Shown here: positions 10,301 through 24,100 of the stretch, piece after piece | Layout: each line of letters begins with the position of its first letter | Numbering within the stretch: position 1 is the first letter of the stretch | Source: Ectocarpus siliculosus | Lineage: Eukaryota > Sar > Phaeophyceae > Ectocarpales > Ectocarpaceae | Length of the DNA stretch: 64,000 nt | NCBI GenBank assembly: GCA_000310025.1 | Contig: FN648382.1 | Coordinates: 71,292 to 135,291 of the forward strand | Direction of reading: 5' to 3' | Notes under the pieces: model-generated | What the model was told of the DNA's origin: nothing | The model's database searches: none | Seen by the model: only the letters and a program-made list of their open reading frames with translations | Position numbers and translations under genes: made by a program

Positions 10301-13300
10301 TCACATAGAACTGCTACCGTCGTTTAAAACGGTAGCTTGCCTTTGCTACTTATTTAGAGTGATATGATGGATTCGAGCCACTTTGCGCGGCCTCCCTCCC
10401 GACGACAAACGTCGTGCATTTTGCCTTCGCGAGTGAGCGACTGCCATCTCAAAGTTATTGATGGATATGGTTCCTAGCGCTCCATCTAAAAGGGATAATT
10501 TAGTACATCCGATACGAGGTGCCACTGTGAGTGTGGATCAAAGTGTCGTTTGTTTTGTACGGTTGGTTAACTTTGTCTTACACAATGGGTATGCTTCTGG
10601 CCCGAGATGCATCACCCATCATGTTTTTTGTTGCTCCTCTGTTTACTGCTGCTGTTGTTTTCGTGTGCAAAGGTGCTCGAGCTGGAGGAGATCGCCGACC
10701 GCCTAATCGGGAGCGAGGCGAGCGGAGGGCTGTCCCTGGAACAGCGCAAGAGGACTACCCTGGGAGTGGAGCTAGCCGCTAACCCTAGCCTCGTCTTACT
10801 CGATGAGCCCACCAGCGGGCTGGACGCCCGCTCGGCTCAGGTGCATGCGTATATTATTTGCCTGTGCTTACTTGGATAGTTTTAGTAGCATATGGCACAC
10901 CAGCATAGGGGAATAATGTTTACGTACGCACGTGCCCTGTTCTGTATCTTGTGTCGTCGAGGTCCAGGCAGATGATAACTTCATTCCATGTCGTGTTGAT
11001 CTTGTAGCCCCCACTACCGCAAAGTTGTAGAGTGTGAAGGTGACAGTACGGCAAGGCAGCAGCCGAAAGGTGAGGATACTGCATTCACCAACCAATAAAC
11101 CCGTACCGCATTGTTTGTCTGTGGGAGAAAGGTGGTGATGAGAGCGATCCGCAAGGTGGCCGCAACCGGACGCGCAGTGATCTGCACAATCCACCAGCCA
11201 TCCACCTACTTGTTCGAGATGTTCGACTCCCTACTGCTGCTGAAGAAGGGCGGGCAGACGGTCTTCTTCGGAGAGCTCGGCGCAGAGTCCTCCAAACTCA
11301 TCAGCTACCTGTTGGTGAGCGGAGTGAGCGAGTGCTGTCGAAATGTGGAATGTTTGGCCCCATTTTTTTCGCGTTCTGCTCCATAGGTAGGCTTTGTTTG
11401 CTTAGCTTGGCGCTTCATTCCCTTGGGTGTGTTATTGGCGTTGCTCCCGACTCCTCTCCGTGTTCCCCTTTGACTTCCTTTCTGCGGTTTTATCTGCTTT
11501 CTCCGATCACTCTACCTGGACTAGTCGGTGCCCAACACCCCTTCCATCCGGGACAACGTCAACCCAGCCACTTGGATGCTTGAGTGCATCGGTGCGGGCA
11601 CCACCGGGAAGGTACCAAGGGCCAATGTTGTATCACTGGTTGGGCGCCTGAATTGAATACTCGATCTTTTAAGCATATGAGCTTGCAACCTTTCGCAACA
11701 GAAGCCTTGTCGCAGGCACGTGATATTTCTGTTTTTATTTCAACGAATGAAGCTCATGAGCCTTCTGGCTGTTTCCGTAAATGCCCCTAAGTTTCGGTGT
11801 CGTTCATTAGATGCATGGCAAAAGCAGTGACGTCATCCACAACGCCACAGAGAGGGGGGGGGGACCTGAACCTCCGGTGCAAATGCAGCAAAGCACGTAA
11901 GAGGCGTTTCGCGAAAAAAAGGAAGTAGTGGAACGATTCTCACCTTTCTATCGTAACGCGGTGCATGTTTTCTGAAACCTACCTGGAAATTCCATCAGGT
12001 GGACCCTCAAGTGTATGCAGACGTGTACAAGAAAAGCAAGCTCAAGAGCGGCACACTCCGAGAGGTATAGTCTGGTCCCGTTGGTGTTTGTGTTGTGTTT
12101 CTAGCTGACAGGGTTTCAAATGCCAGCAGAAAGTGTTGTTAATGGATAGTTTGTCCAACTACCGTCGGCCTGCCGGTAGCACGCATCAGATACGTCTTCG
12201 TATATATATATTCCAAGCGTGGGGTCAAAGAAAATCCCGTTTTTGAGAAAAAAGCCCTCCGTACAGAGCTGCGCGTAGAGACGGCGTTTCATCGGTGTTT
12301 TTTTATCTCGAGATGATTGCCCACACCGCCGCATCACCACCGCCACGTGGCCGTGAGCGATTGAAACAGCGCCTTGTAGGAGGTTGTTCAGAGTGGAGGA
12401 GTAGTAGACGCTCGGTGTGCGCGGGGTAGCCTCAGCCCAAGAGCATCATTTCGTTGGATCGAACACAAACTAGTAGTGGTGTTTTTTGTCTCGCTCTTCA
12501 ACAACAACTAGTTCTACAACTGGCTTGGCGTGGAGAAAGTAGTCTCGAAGGATGCTGATCATCTTTGTGTTGGTTCTTACGTATCGTGGGTGTTCGCGAT
12601 CGCGGTTGTGGCATGTGTCATGTCCGACTCAGTACGGTGAACGCTCTCTCCTTGGACTCCCACGAAAGTGTTGTGCGACATTCAATTGTTGACTGAGTGG
12701 ATACCGTGCCTGCCTCGGGCGAAAAGTGATTAGAAGCTTGTAAGAGGCGTTTCGATTCTTGCGCTTTGTGCACCTCATCCTTGCCGCGATTCAATCGCGC
12801 TGTTCCTCTCCCCTCCCCTCTCCTCCCTGTTCTCCTTTCCGCTTACCTGTATTTTTTTCTGTGACTGATGTTGTTTCGCCCTGGTTCTTGAATGGGAACG
12901 TGTCTGTTGCTACGTGGTATCACTCAGTGTCATTTATTTTAATGTTCCGCCCGCGTGAAATCCGCTCCTGGTCCTACCCCGATCTCGTTCGTTAGTCACA
13001 TCACAAGCTTTTACTGCGAAACGCGAACCAACTTTCGCTGCGTGTTCTCGGGCGTGCGGTATGTCGGCGGCCCCTCATTTTTGTGGCGTCGTCTCCTTCC
13101 ACCACCATTTTCAGTTTTGTTCGCACGCTCACCGCGCTGAAAGCCTGACTCTTCCGGTCCCTGTCCCTCTCCTCTCCTATCCACCACAACTTACTGCATT
13201 CGATGAAGTAGGCACGTTGAGCACGTGCTTGCCTCATAATTAACTGCAGCTTGGCGTCCGCGGTACCAGGTCCTCCTCACTCGTAGCCCCTCTTCCCCGT

Positions 13301-15663
13301 TGTACTGTTCTTTAACGTTTTGTCTACGAAATCACGTTATCTTCGACAGCTGGAGACCCTCATGGTTCCCCCTGCGGGCTCCGAGCCGCTGCAGTTTAGC
13401 TCCGTCTACGCCGCGCCGAGGAGCCTCCAGATTAAGACATGCATAGACCGGGCAATCCTTCAGGTATATCATGTGTCAGCCTCCAGATAAAGATATGCAA
13501 ATACTAGACCGCAATCCTTCAGGTACGTACATGTGTCATGGGATGAGTACGATGCTGGAGAGGAAGAGCCTGTGATGTTCGACGAGATCGACGCCAAGTA
13601 TGGAACCTGCTATACTGGGGACTCGGACTCAGCGGACTTAGGATCGAGGAACTCCTCCTTGATTCCGGCATGAAGCCCCTTATTCCATGCAGTCACTGAA
13701 TCCAAGAATGTTCGGTTGCGTCGGTACTGAAACAGAGACACTTTCCAAACACTCCTCGCTGAAGAGGACACAGCAGGGAGAGTTCGTGGCGTAACAATTC
13801 AAACAAAGAACGATGTGAGAGACAAATTCGAGAGTTAACGCCACCATCGATGCCCATCCCGGCTTTTCTTCTTCCGTGCACGACGCTGTAGCGTTTGTTC
13901 GAGAGAAGGCCACTCGTTAGCCCTGTCTCATGTTGGTATGGATTGCTGGCCGCGAGCAAGGTTGGTTTGTATGACTGATGCAAGGGGCCCTTAGAGCAAC
14001 AACAGGTCTTGCCTCTGTGGCATGTGTCCAGGGCGTAGCGATGAATAAAGGTCCATTTACGCACCCATGCCTGATTTCTGGTACGCGTGGCCGCCGAGTT
14101 CAAGCAAGGAGCATGCCCATAGAAAATGACGCTGACAAGGGAAAGCGTTATCAATACAACAATCCCGGAAGGTCCGTGATAATAAGAGTTCCGACTAACG
14201 CACATGACATGAAGGACGACACACTGCGGCATGTTCTGGTGGTGTTGTGTCAGTGGGTATGGACGCGGCGTCTTGATACCATTGGTCGCCAGATGATTTC
14301 ATGATCAACATGACGGGAAGGGGATGCCTCCTCCCCACCTCCAATATTGGCGTATGACTTGCCGACTGTGTTTGCGGTTGAGTTGCCGACCTAGTAGGAG
14401 AACGGGTATGCTTCGATCCCATACATTGACCGTTGCAAACGATCGCCGGCCAAACTTGAACCGCGCTTTGTTTGGAAAGACCCCGATCAAGTATCTCCCG
14501 TGCACCCTGCTGCCTGGCCAAGCTCAAATTCAAGGGAGAAACACCTCCACAGTACTTGGCCGACTTGTATGCGTTTTAGTGGTCCGAGGAACCAATCAGC
14601 ATTTCGCTTAACGCCGCTGCCTGAGTGCCTGCCAATCCCCACCGTCGTTACTCTTGTTGTCAGTACTGGCGCAACCCGAACTACAACTGGTCTCGTATCA
14701 TGCTCGCCTTGGTGATTGCTATCATCTTCGGAACGGCGTCGATTGGTCGTGGTAAGACCCTCCGTCGTCTGCAATAGTCTACAACAGGGAGCGCATGTGT
14801 CGTTCGACTGCTGAGGCTTACCTTTTTCGTGCAGGATTCCTCCGATACGCACTCTCAAATGGTGCAACCGTATCGTTGGGAAGGCAATGTATGTGTGTGT
14901 GTGTTTTGCACTCTCGTGCAGTTTGAGGTGTCGCGGGCCTCTCGTCTCGTAATTTTGCAAATTATTACTCCTTTATTTTCCGCGCTAGCTGTCAACACGA
15001 CTACGAGCACGCGATGTAAAGAAGGTGCTTGCTGGTTGGTGTTGTATGCGCACGTTGATTTCGTGGCGAGTTCCGAAAATCCCGACGAGTTTACCGTACT
15101 AAACATGGGCATCTCCCGCAGCGGCAGGTGTTTCAACAGCCAACATCTCATCCGCCCTGCCGATCGCACCGGCCGTATTTTTCCTGTCCCCTGATGCATT
15201 CTTGGCGGTGCTCTGCTCATCAGACCTCGAGTCGGAAGCAGATGTCGGTGCACAGACTGGCGTCATCTACATGTCCACCATGTTCGTGGGGTCGATCTGC
15301 ATGCAGACCGCCATTGCGGCCGGCTTTCTGGAACGCATCGTCTTTTACCGGGAGAAGGTATGCACATGCCTAACTCACCCATGTAATCTGTGACAGCCCA
15401 TATGTGCGATCCCCCATGCCAGTCCAGGCGAATCCATGAACTGCTACAAGGCCCACCGCAAGGATTGTCGTTGCTAGGTGATATGACGTGGAGTCCCGTG
15501 GAACTCCATGGTACAAATCATAGCACATGACCCCCTACCCCATCTTATTGCAGTGCACTAAATAGGCTGCTGGTGACGGTTTAAGGCGGGATGACAAAAT
15601 AACAGCGACCTGTGGTCCCTCTGTCGTCTATCCCCCCCATTCTCATCTCTCTCTCTGTCTCTC

Positions 15664-15702
<39 letters not shown>

Positions 15703-18094
15703 CTCCCTATCTTTACTCTTTTCTGGCCCTGTACCAACACTCTCAGGCGGCCAACATGTACAGCAGCTTGGCGTACGTCATCGGCTATACTGTCGCCGAG
15801 GTCCCGTACATCGTGGTCATCACGCTGGCGTTCTGCTGCATATTTTACTTCGTCATGGGCCTCGCCGCCACCGCCCACCAGTTCTTCTTCTACTGGATGT
15901 ATTTCATGCTGTGGGTGACTTTCATGGTCTTCAACGGCATGATGTTCGTTTTCATCATCCCCAGCTTTTCCACGGCGGGCGTGTTGGCGGGGACGCTCGT
16001 TAGCATGTTCAGCGTATTCGCGGGCTTCCTCATCAGCCCTGCCAAGATCCCGGGCCTGTGGCTGTGGGCATACTACCTAAACCCGGTGAGAAGATGACTG
16101 ATCCCTTGGTCTAAGCAACTAGCAAGGGGTAAAACGGACTGTGGTCTAGCATCCACGGGTGTTGTGTACCGCTCATCGCACCCATCTATCAATCCGCCCT
16201 ATCGCTCCTCTCGTCAGGTGCTAGAACGCCCGTATTTCATGCTAAGTGTCTACGCGTTATGGATGAGACTTCGTCCCCAATATCAGCTTTGTTCACTGTG
16301 CTGCTCAAGAATCGCGACTCCACCTGCAGGCGAATGGATCTTTGTACCTCGAACATCGTCAAAAACTCTGCTTGCCCGGTTTTCATTTACTTTGGCCGTT
16401 CGCTGTCCGTCTTCCCACCTCTTTCTGTCGCCCTCATCCTTCTTCACTTCGTGCTCGCCAACTGACTGCTGTTCGTGATCCACACTTGCTGGTTCCAGCT
16501 GCACTACATCCTAGAGGTGAGTGAGCGCGGACAGAAGTAGGTGAATGTTCCATCCGATGCTCTAACAACGGCGTTTGTTTCAGTATTGCACACTCGTGAT
16601 CACAAATGACCCGGGCGAGCGCACGCCCCTCCCCTCTCGAAGGTACGGACGGGGACTCACTCGTGTCATACCAAGAATACCTGCGTCAAGCAATCGCTCT
16701 GACTGCTCGGTTTTCGAATGCAATGTGAAGTAGCCCCGAGTCGGATAATCTCTTGTCTCCTGCCCGTTTTGTCATTGTCGTGCCGGCCTGCGTGTTTTTT
16801 TCGCCTCGCCCACGCACTTCGGTAACTGCCTCGGCCGGGGCCGATTCGTCCCTGGAAAATCAACCAACGGCCAGGGTATGGTGAGAGACAGGGTGGTGAA
16901 CTTTAACTCGAGGTTTACCAGGTTCAACATGTACTTTCTTAAGCAATGGCTGTTAAGAAGTTAAGCTTTTCGTGTTTTCAATCACATTTACCTTCTTGTT
17001 GGTTGGTGACGACGAAAAACGTTGCGCTTGTTCGATCACACTCACTTGAAAACAGTGTTCGCTGTTGTTTCCACACCCAAACACTGTTTTCAAGAAGTGT
17101 CTACGCCCAAACACTCTGAGCAAAAACATCATGAACGGCGCCCGCTCGCCTTTTTTCACGCGTTCCTGTACTCGCACAGGAGAACAGTGTTCTGTCTCTT
17201 TTTCTCTGCCTCTCTCTCGCTCTCTCGCTCTCGTTCTCTTCCTCCCGCCCTCGTCTCGTGTTCACAGCACCACCGCAGCAGCAACAACACCACTTCCTCT
17301 CTTCAAATTGAATTTGTTTCGTATGACGCGACGCAGGTAAGCACGCAGTTTAACGGCAATGACCGAACCATCGAGACGGCGACCCAGGGGCCAATGACCG
17401 TGGAAGAGTACGTGGACGGGTACTTCGGCGGCGAGTACAAATACAGCAACCGGTGGTGAGTCAACCCCCGCAAACCCCGCCGTACTGTGCTTCCTTGGAA
17501 TGGCACTATTTCTGCAACGTCTCGTCTCATCGAAGTATTCACTCATGGTTTTCAGGAGTAGGGTACCGGACAAGCCCCCCAACAAAGAAAGGTCATCAAT
17601 GTCTGTATCAGCCGCGGAGGTTGGCGAATGCCGGAACGGTTTACGATGCCCGAGCACTCCGTCTTATCTCGACATGAACCCTAACCTGTTGTACGTTTGG
17701 TCCCTGTGCTTGACCGAGTTTATGCCGTTTCTGTGATGCTGCGAAGAATAATGTTGATGCGACTTTACCCTTAAAACCATGTAGAAGGGGGTGACGTACC
17801 GAGGTGTCAGCTCCTGCTTCCTGTTATCCTCTCCCCCGCCCCCTGCACCTGTTATTTTTTTGCCTTCCTTGATCTTGGGGGCGTGTGCGTTGCGCGTCCT
17901 TGCTATGCTATTGCTCAGGCTGTTGGTGGTGGTGGTGGTGCACAAAAAAAAAACTTGACACATTTAACACGAAACGGTCACTTTCGGTTGTTTCGTGCAC
18001 CAGGTACGACGTGATGGCGCTGCTATTGTTCATCATTGCCGTTCGGGCGGTTTACATGTATGCCCTGGGACACATCACGCATCTCAACCGCTAA
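7387..18094 (+). CDS. Half-size ABCG (PDR-like) transporter, 15 exons, ~590 aa
   Basis: Exons: 7387-7470, 8058-8194, 8811-8868, 9867-9953, 10673-10840, 11132-11314, 11525-11611, 11999-12064, 13350-13463, 14664-14751, 15224-15357, 15747-16085, 16499-16516, 17337-17455, 18004-18094. All phases agree and the last ends in TAA. An ATP-binding domain comes first: Walker [10 protein letters not shown] (34-42), Q-loop EQQD (~80), signature SGGLS (139-143), Walker B LVLLDEP with D-loop SGLD (162-173), switch His H199. A membrane domain follows (about 335-585) with hydrophobic segments near 341-353, 372-392, 410-440, 445-500 and 565-582. This nucleotide-binding-then-membrane order is that of ABCG pumps, which export lipids or small hydrophobic compounds. 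It resembles the C-terminal half of plant/fungal PDR proteins. The start is uncertain: homology begins at once, so a short 5' exon may be missing. The intron after exon 2 appears to begin with GC. Confidence 0.9.
8387..8434 (+). repeat. Possible decayed MITE end in intron 2 of the ABC gene
   Basis: CAGATAGCGCCCGGGATTTA and, after a gap, AAGATGAGGCTCAGG resemble the left end of the MITEs at 5332 and 5765 (CAGATGGCGCCC, then AACATGAGGCTCAAA) in the same order and spacing. I could not find a matching right end, so this is a weak call. Confidence 0.35.
9543..9567 (+). repeat. (CTC)n microsatellite in intron 3 of the ABC gene
   Basis: About eight CTC units. It is intronic and has no inferred function. 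Confidence 0.9.
13426..13538 (+). repeat. Tandem duplication copying the 3' end and splice donor of ABC exon 9
   Basis: Exon 9 ends ...AGCCTCCAGATTAAGACATG...CAATCCTTCAG|GTATAT, followed by CATGTGTC. Directly after it a second copy reads AGCCTCCAGATAAAGATATG...CAATCCTTCAG|GTACGT, again followed by CATGTGTC. The unit is about 55-60 bp. The duplicated donor (GTACGT) looks as good as the one used. Using it would read into a TAA within ten codons, so the upstream donor is the productive one. Confidence 0.8.
15645..15705 (+). repeat. CT-rich microsatellite before ABC exon 12
   Basis: TCTCTCTCTGTCTCTCTC-type repeats form the polypyrimidine region some 40-100 bp upstream of the acceptor at 15746. 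Length variation here could affect splicing, but nothing in the sequence shows that it does. Confidence 0.9.
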
Positions 18095-21000
18095 ACCGCT
18101 GAACGCGGTATACACCGGGGCCGGCCCGCATGAGATCTGCCCACAGACTCATCGTTGTACGTGGGATAGGTGGAATGGTGGCGGGGAGCTCGTTTGCTTG
18201 TCGAAATTGTAGATTCCGCTGGCGACACACCATGAGCTGGAACGGCGCAAGTGCAGAGAAGCAAAACGTCTTGTTCGCAGGAGGTGGGGGGTGCTGGTTG
18301 CGGGTGGCGGGGATAGAAAGGCTGAATGAAGTTTCCCCCGACTCTTTTTGCCAAGCGGCAGCATCCTCGAGTTTATCTGGGGTCGACCACCACGGCTTAT
18401 TTTATCTAGTGATGGCGGCTGCAGAGTTAAGCACGACGTGTTCAACTCGAAGCACTTTGAGAGAGACATGAGGGCAGGCACGCAAAGAATTTACCCCGGA
18501 GGAATTTTAGGGGGGTCCTGGCGGGTGGAGACGAAGGGTCGCAGGACGCCAGCCGCCGTCCCCCGTTCCCCGTCCCCGTACCACCGCTTCAAGGAATGTT
18601 GGGACAGGACACTGCTGCGACAGTAAGTGCTGCGGGTTCCCTATCGAGCGAGTCTGGATGCAGCGCGGAGCGCTCTGGTTTCTTTCCGTGTCTGGTCAAC
18701 CGAACTCTTGTGTTCTCACGGATATCGCGTCCGGCGCGAACAAGTACGAAGTTTGTTGTACGTGATACAAGAATGGTGCGGGTTAACGATCTATTTTGTA
18801 GGAGTAGAAATGTGAATATTTCAGACATTAGAGAAAGCAGGCTGGTGCCATTCTTGCCCCAAGTTTCTGACAAGCGTGAGATTTTTCTTCAGCGTCACGA
18901 CTGCGTCTGTGCTTTCAGGAACCAATTCTAGTAAAAGTTGCTAGGGCTCTGTTGTTGCGCCTTGCGATGGCTGGTCTTCCCTTCCTCTCGCCTGATGGTT
19001 TGATTCCATGCACCGACGTCTCGATACAAAACTGTCCAGTGCCGTACACTCCGCTGTGAACCCCTCGGGTTTGGGTTCCACCCATTACTTTTTCGGCCTG
19101 GAATAATGATTTCGCTGACTTTCCCTCGGGAGATGGGTCTTTCTATTTTTGTGGAAAACATGAACCTCTCCCACTATTTGGGTTTCCCCCCGGGTAGCGG
19201 TGTATTTGTTCGTGATGATCGATTCCCCCGGGGTGGTGCGTATTTTCCCCAAGTTCCGCGGTCGAATATTTCAGACCTGGTACACAAATTTCCGGGGTAG
19301 TCCTCGGTACCGGTTCTTTGGGCGGTACTGCATGCCTCTGGTACTTTGAGTCGGTTCTCGGTATCCCGTTATACGGCCTAATTTGGCGGCTTGAAATAGT
19401 CGGGAAATTCAGTTCAGGAATGCGTGAGTTTCAACGCGTCTGAGAGGAAAATCGGCCCGCTGCTCCCCAAACTTGGCTCCGGCACGGTCACACCAATGGA
19501 GCCACACATCCCCTTTGGTAGACTGCAAACGGCGAATGTCTCTGTGCGGCGAGCACTGAGCGAAAATGAGCGATTCTCAACCCAGAAAGCCACGTATGTC
19601 TGCGTGCCCCCGATTTGGAATCCGAAATTCCAATCGCTGCCATAACAATTGGCCGAGCGAACTCGTGGCGGTACTTTCCGGGGGTACTGCATATGCCGGT
19701 ATTTACCGCGACTACCAGGACCGACCATCACGGCGGGAAAAGTGCCCCGGGAATTTTCCCGAGGACTACACTGCAAATTACATCAACTCGCATCCAGCGG
19801 CCATGGAAACGCCATCGCGGGATATCAATTTGTGCTAAGGCCCCATGAGGGGTTGGAAGTTTCTGTGGGACCTTTCTTTAGAGCTATGTATTTTCCTGAC
19901 AGTGGATCTACGATCAATACCTCGCACGCATCAAGGCGAAATAACAGCCACGACCCAAAACAACAGCTCAGCCTGCTACCCCCTGGATCACGTGCTATAC
20001 ACGCATATTTTCCTTCCTTCGCAGAGTGCTCACGTTGCTCCAAGCGGTTAAGGTGAAAGAGTACTAGTCTCCGCTTAAGATGCATCTTATTTGGTCCAAA
20101 GGCCAACACCGCTCTTACTTCTGGAACAAAAGAGTACGGCTGTAGAGACGGCTATGTCAGCCGCTGCACGTCTACGATGAAACGACCGCTCTGGTTGCAT
20201 CGGTTGACTCTTTGTGGCCGGGGACCGTTCGCGGCCAGGTCTGGCTGTGCCAGGCAGGGGCGATGTTGTGCTCGAGGCAGTACTCTTCGGGGAGCACGTT
20301 ACAGGTCTGTCAGGTCGACGTGAACGCGTTGGTTTCGGGTTCGGGTGGTAGAATTAGAAAGAATGCAGACTCGAGGTGAAATCTGAGGCAACACTACAAG
20401 GCGACTTGAAATTATGAACCACATCGACGGCATCGCCAAGAGAGCGTACCAAGAGCCGGCTCACAACACGTCATAAATAGAGCAACTCTCGAAAAACTGA
20501 GGCGATAGTATCCTGGGAAGGTAGAATAACATTCATGGAAGCAGCAGGGGCCATCAAACGATACATTTGTTGATTCTCACATTAGCTCGCTAGTCAAAAC
20601 GTCCATGGGGGACCCGTGGTCACAGTACATGGCGTGTGTAGTGCCGCCAAGAAAATAAAAATGAAAACGTATAGCAAATGGAAGGCATCGTTGTGCCCGT
20701 GGGGCAACCTAGCCCTTAATAACCTAAAATCGGCTTTCTGTACAAAACAAAATAATACGGTACATATGTACAACTGGGAGGATACCCAAAAGACACCTTC
20801 AAATTAAAACAGCGTCAAATGTTGGTGGTAACTGCAAACAACACGGCAAATATCAACCCCGCCAAACAACTCGGAAAAAAATAAAGAGCTCGGGGCACTC
20901 AGCTGTTTCGTGCCGGAAACAGCGCGAATCTCCGCCTGTCATCCTAACCGACAGCGCAGGTCGTTCTCTCATAAGTTGTCTACATGTAACCATGTACTTT

Positions 21001-21166
21001 TCAAAGAGTATAAACCGCGTTGTAAATATTCCAACTACTGCTGTAGACAAAAACGCGAAGAATCTGTCTAGAAGCAAACTACGGCATGTAGTATTGGGGA
21101 GCGAGCACGACGTGGAGTGAGAAATTGGAACGTACGGTTTCCACTACGAGGGGCTCCGTCATTCAC
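18095..21166. other. 3.1-kb stretch between the ABC and lipase genes without a recognised gene
   Basis: I see no conserved coding frame. The open frames at 19.4-19.85 kb on both strands overlap one another and match nothing I recognise. The left few hundred bases should contain the 3' UTR of the ABC gene. The right end (20.85-21.17 kb) may hold the last short coding exon and 3' UTR of the lipase on the minus strand. Confidence 0.6.
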
Positions 21167-24100
21167 CTTGTTGAGGAGCGCGACGTCCCGCGAGGGTTCG
21201 ATCACATGGAGGTACTGCTCCAGGCAATGGTGAGGGCTGTTCCCGACTGTGAAGGTCAATAGAACAGCATCGAAAGGCCAAAAGAGGAGAAGCAGGCGAG
21301 AAGGTAAGATAACCCCGCCAGTGTACCACATACCAAGAGCTTGGCGTGTTGCGTGAGCAGGCTACACCATGCACTAAAAGCAGTGAGGCTGCGCCACGTA
21401 GCGAGGCGTTGCACGACGTAGAGGCGGGTCGTCCAAAGTGAGAGGGCACAACGAGGGAAAACAAACGGCGCGAGGTGCAGCGGAATATGTGTGTGCTGAT
21501 GAGCATGCAAGGCCCTGCAATACAGGCGGGGCGGGGAGCACCATTACCAGAGGCAAGAGGGACGGGATAACGTGAAAGATGCGTGCACATCCCCACCAAG
21601 ACCTCCCGACGAATGTCACGACAAACTCAGGGACTGCCCAAAACAAACTCTTTCATTTCATAACAAACGTTCCCTTTGGCATGAACGCGTCAATGGAACC
21701 GAGCCAACACAGACGCCGCCGCTAGTACATAGTTCGGCTCTTGCCATAAAAGCAATATTGTTCGTTGTGCTTTCAACATGTCCCCGCGCTCGATCAACGG
21801 CCCCCTGGTAGTTCGCTGTCCATCATAGCCAAGATGCTTCGGTGCTGGAGCTCACCGGCCTCCCTTAGTCCAGAACGCAGGATTCGTACATTTCATGGCT
21901 GTGTTTTCCAAAGAACGGCCGAACATTCCCAGCATCCCATCTTCAACCGCCGCCCACAGCAATTCTATGCCCACCCCAACACCCTTTGTCTTGCACCTCA
22001 ATATCAAATTCCTCACTTTCTCCGAGATCTCGCCGGCAACCTTTCTTGGGCGTTCCGTGGCTTGGCGTGCTTAAACTCCGTGCGCCAACAAAAACGAAAC
22101 GTTATTTTTCGCGTTTGTGAACAAACAACTGCCACCCTCACCGTCGAGCCGGAGAAGTCCCTGCTTTTGCATCTGCATGTTGCTCAGAATCAGCTCCGTG
22201 CCTGTCGCCTTGTATCCTCCGGACAGCAAAAAGCCCACCCAGTCAGGGGGCACTACACTCAAACGCGTTGAGGAGGGTTTCAAGCAAAGAGAACGGCGTT
22301 GTTAATGCAACGAGAGAAGCATGTAAGGCTTTGGGAACCTCGGCGAAATAATCACAAGCCACCATCTCTGAGCCTTGTCGCGTGCAAACAGACGCCAGCA
22401 ACGGAGCTCTCCTCCCTAGGTTACAAAATTAGGATTGACCATCCGCAAAAGAGCTGAGTAGAACAGTAAGATCTTCCTCCCCGTTCAAACTCGGCGGGTG
22501 GGGATCCGATTGCCAGGGTTCGAAAAACGTTTAATGATGTTTCGTGTATTGGCGAAAGGAACGCATGAACTGGGCAATCGGCGGTACCTTTGGAGAATTC
22601 AATTTCGAACACTATCGACATGAAAAATTAAGATATAGCTTCCTGAATTTTTTTCATCGGAGCAAGAGAACTTGTTGCTCCTATTTCGAAGCAAGTGTAT
22701 CTGGTTAACTGGACCCCACCACCCCAGAAAACACGATTACCTCCGGACCCTCCTCCGTGTACGCTGAATGATGCTCAAGATGCGCTCTACATTCCGAAAA
22801 ATAGACACGGTGACTCCCAATATGAGCCAAATGTATAGACAAGCTGAGACTGAGTACCGTACATCTTGCTGAAAACGCCTTTGCACAGTGCAGAAAATCA
22901 CTTCTCTACCCGATACACTACAATATCAGGCCTAGACCGTAGGATTTCAACAAATTCTACGGAGCACTTCGACTTTGCACCGATGGGACACCTTGAGACG
23001 TCAAAACCCAAGCATGGACGTCCTGACCATAACGCCTTCAGCGATTCGTTGCATGGAGAGTGGGCTGCACCCCCTAAATCGCTTGTCCAGACATGAGCTT
23101 CGCCTGACTAGCTCGATTTGCGTGACGACAACTTCAAGACATGGAAATGGGTATAGACTACGATGTAAACCCTTGTTGGTGCCCCCCAGATACGCACATT
23201 GTGATGCGAACATCCCCGCGCGCGCGGTTAGGCGTCTCCATGCCGTACAATACGATCTAACTCCGTCGGCATAAGGTCGCAGCCATAGAACAAACAGTGG
23301 GGTGCGTGAATCGCTGGCTACCAATCTCAATTTCACGCGCGGTAGCTGCTGGATGACATCCCCGGGTTCCGTGCAATATCAAGGAATCGTGACTATAGAT
23401 GACCGGCCACAGAAGCATCTCTCGAAAATGGAAGGCGTGGGAGGGGAGGGTGGGACAACGCTCAAGATCTCACTGAGGTTTTCCGCAAACCGATCGTTCA
23501 TCATTACGACCCCCCACCGTACCGCCATATCTATCGGGGGAAAATGTCTCCTTGCATCGTGTGAGATAGCGGTGGGAACTACGTCGCAATTCTCCTTACA
23601 ACGGATGACGGTGTCGACCGCGACGCTGATCCTCAAGATGCGCAGGTTCGGTTGCTCGGTCACCCATGTGGCTAAAGTCTTGTTTCCAACCTTGGGAGCC
23701 CCCCACGCCAGGGCCAGGATAGGGATGTCCCCTCCCACGTTGGAGTATGCCAGATCGATGGCACAAAGCTGGCACATGGCTAATCATCGTTGACGACGGG
23801 ACGGGGGGGGGTATGTCGGCGCAACAGCGGTTGTGTGGGGAAAATAGATGCACGCTTAGGTGGTTCAGCCGATAGTCAGGTCCGAGAGAAGGAACAAGGA
23901 AGATTGAAATCAACCAAGTTTGGAAAAATCACCCATGGGACTTATGCATTCGATGACGATTTTGGTTTGCCTTTTCCAGCAGCAATACAACGAGGGGTGT
24001 TGTTCTTCAGCGTGAGATCCGTTCAGATGCCGTCGACTCTGTGTTCCTGGTGTATATAACTTGGAGTATAAGGTATTTCTTGCGCCTCTGTATCGCATCG

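Noticed and set aside
16584-16640. Extra exon between ABC exons 13 and 14 (after TTTCAG, before GGTACGG)
   Set aside because: It has acceptable borders, but its translation ([19 protein letters not shown]) matches nothing in ABCG proteins at that position, and exons 13 and 14 already join in phase.
18086-18101. CCGCTAAACC motif of the TIR transposon at the ABC stop codon
   Set aside because: A single short match within coding sequence that encodes the expected C-terminus; likely chance.
19414-19848. Overlapping open frames on both strands around 19.6 kb
   Set aside because: No recognisable family, no splice context, and both strands are equally open, which fits noncoding GC-balanced DNA.
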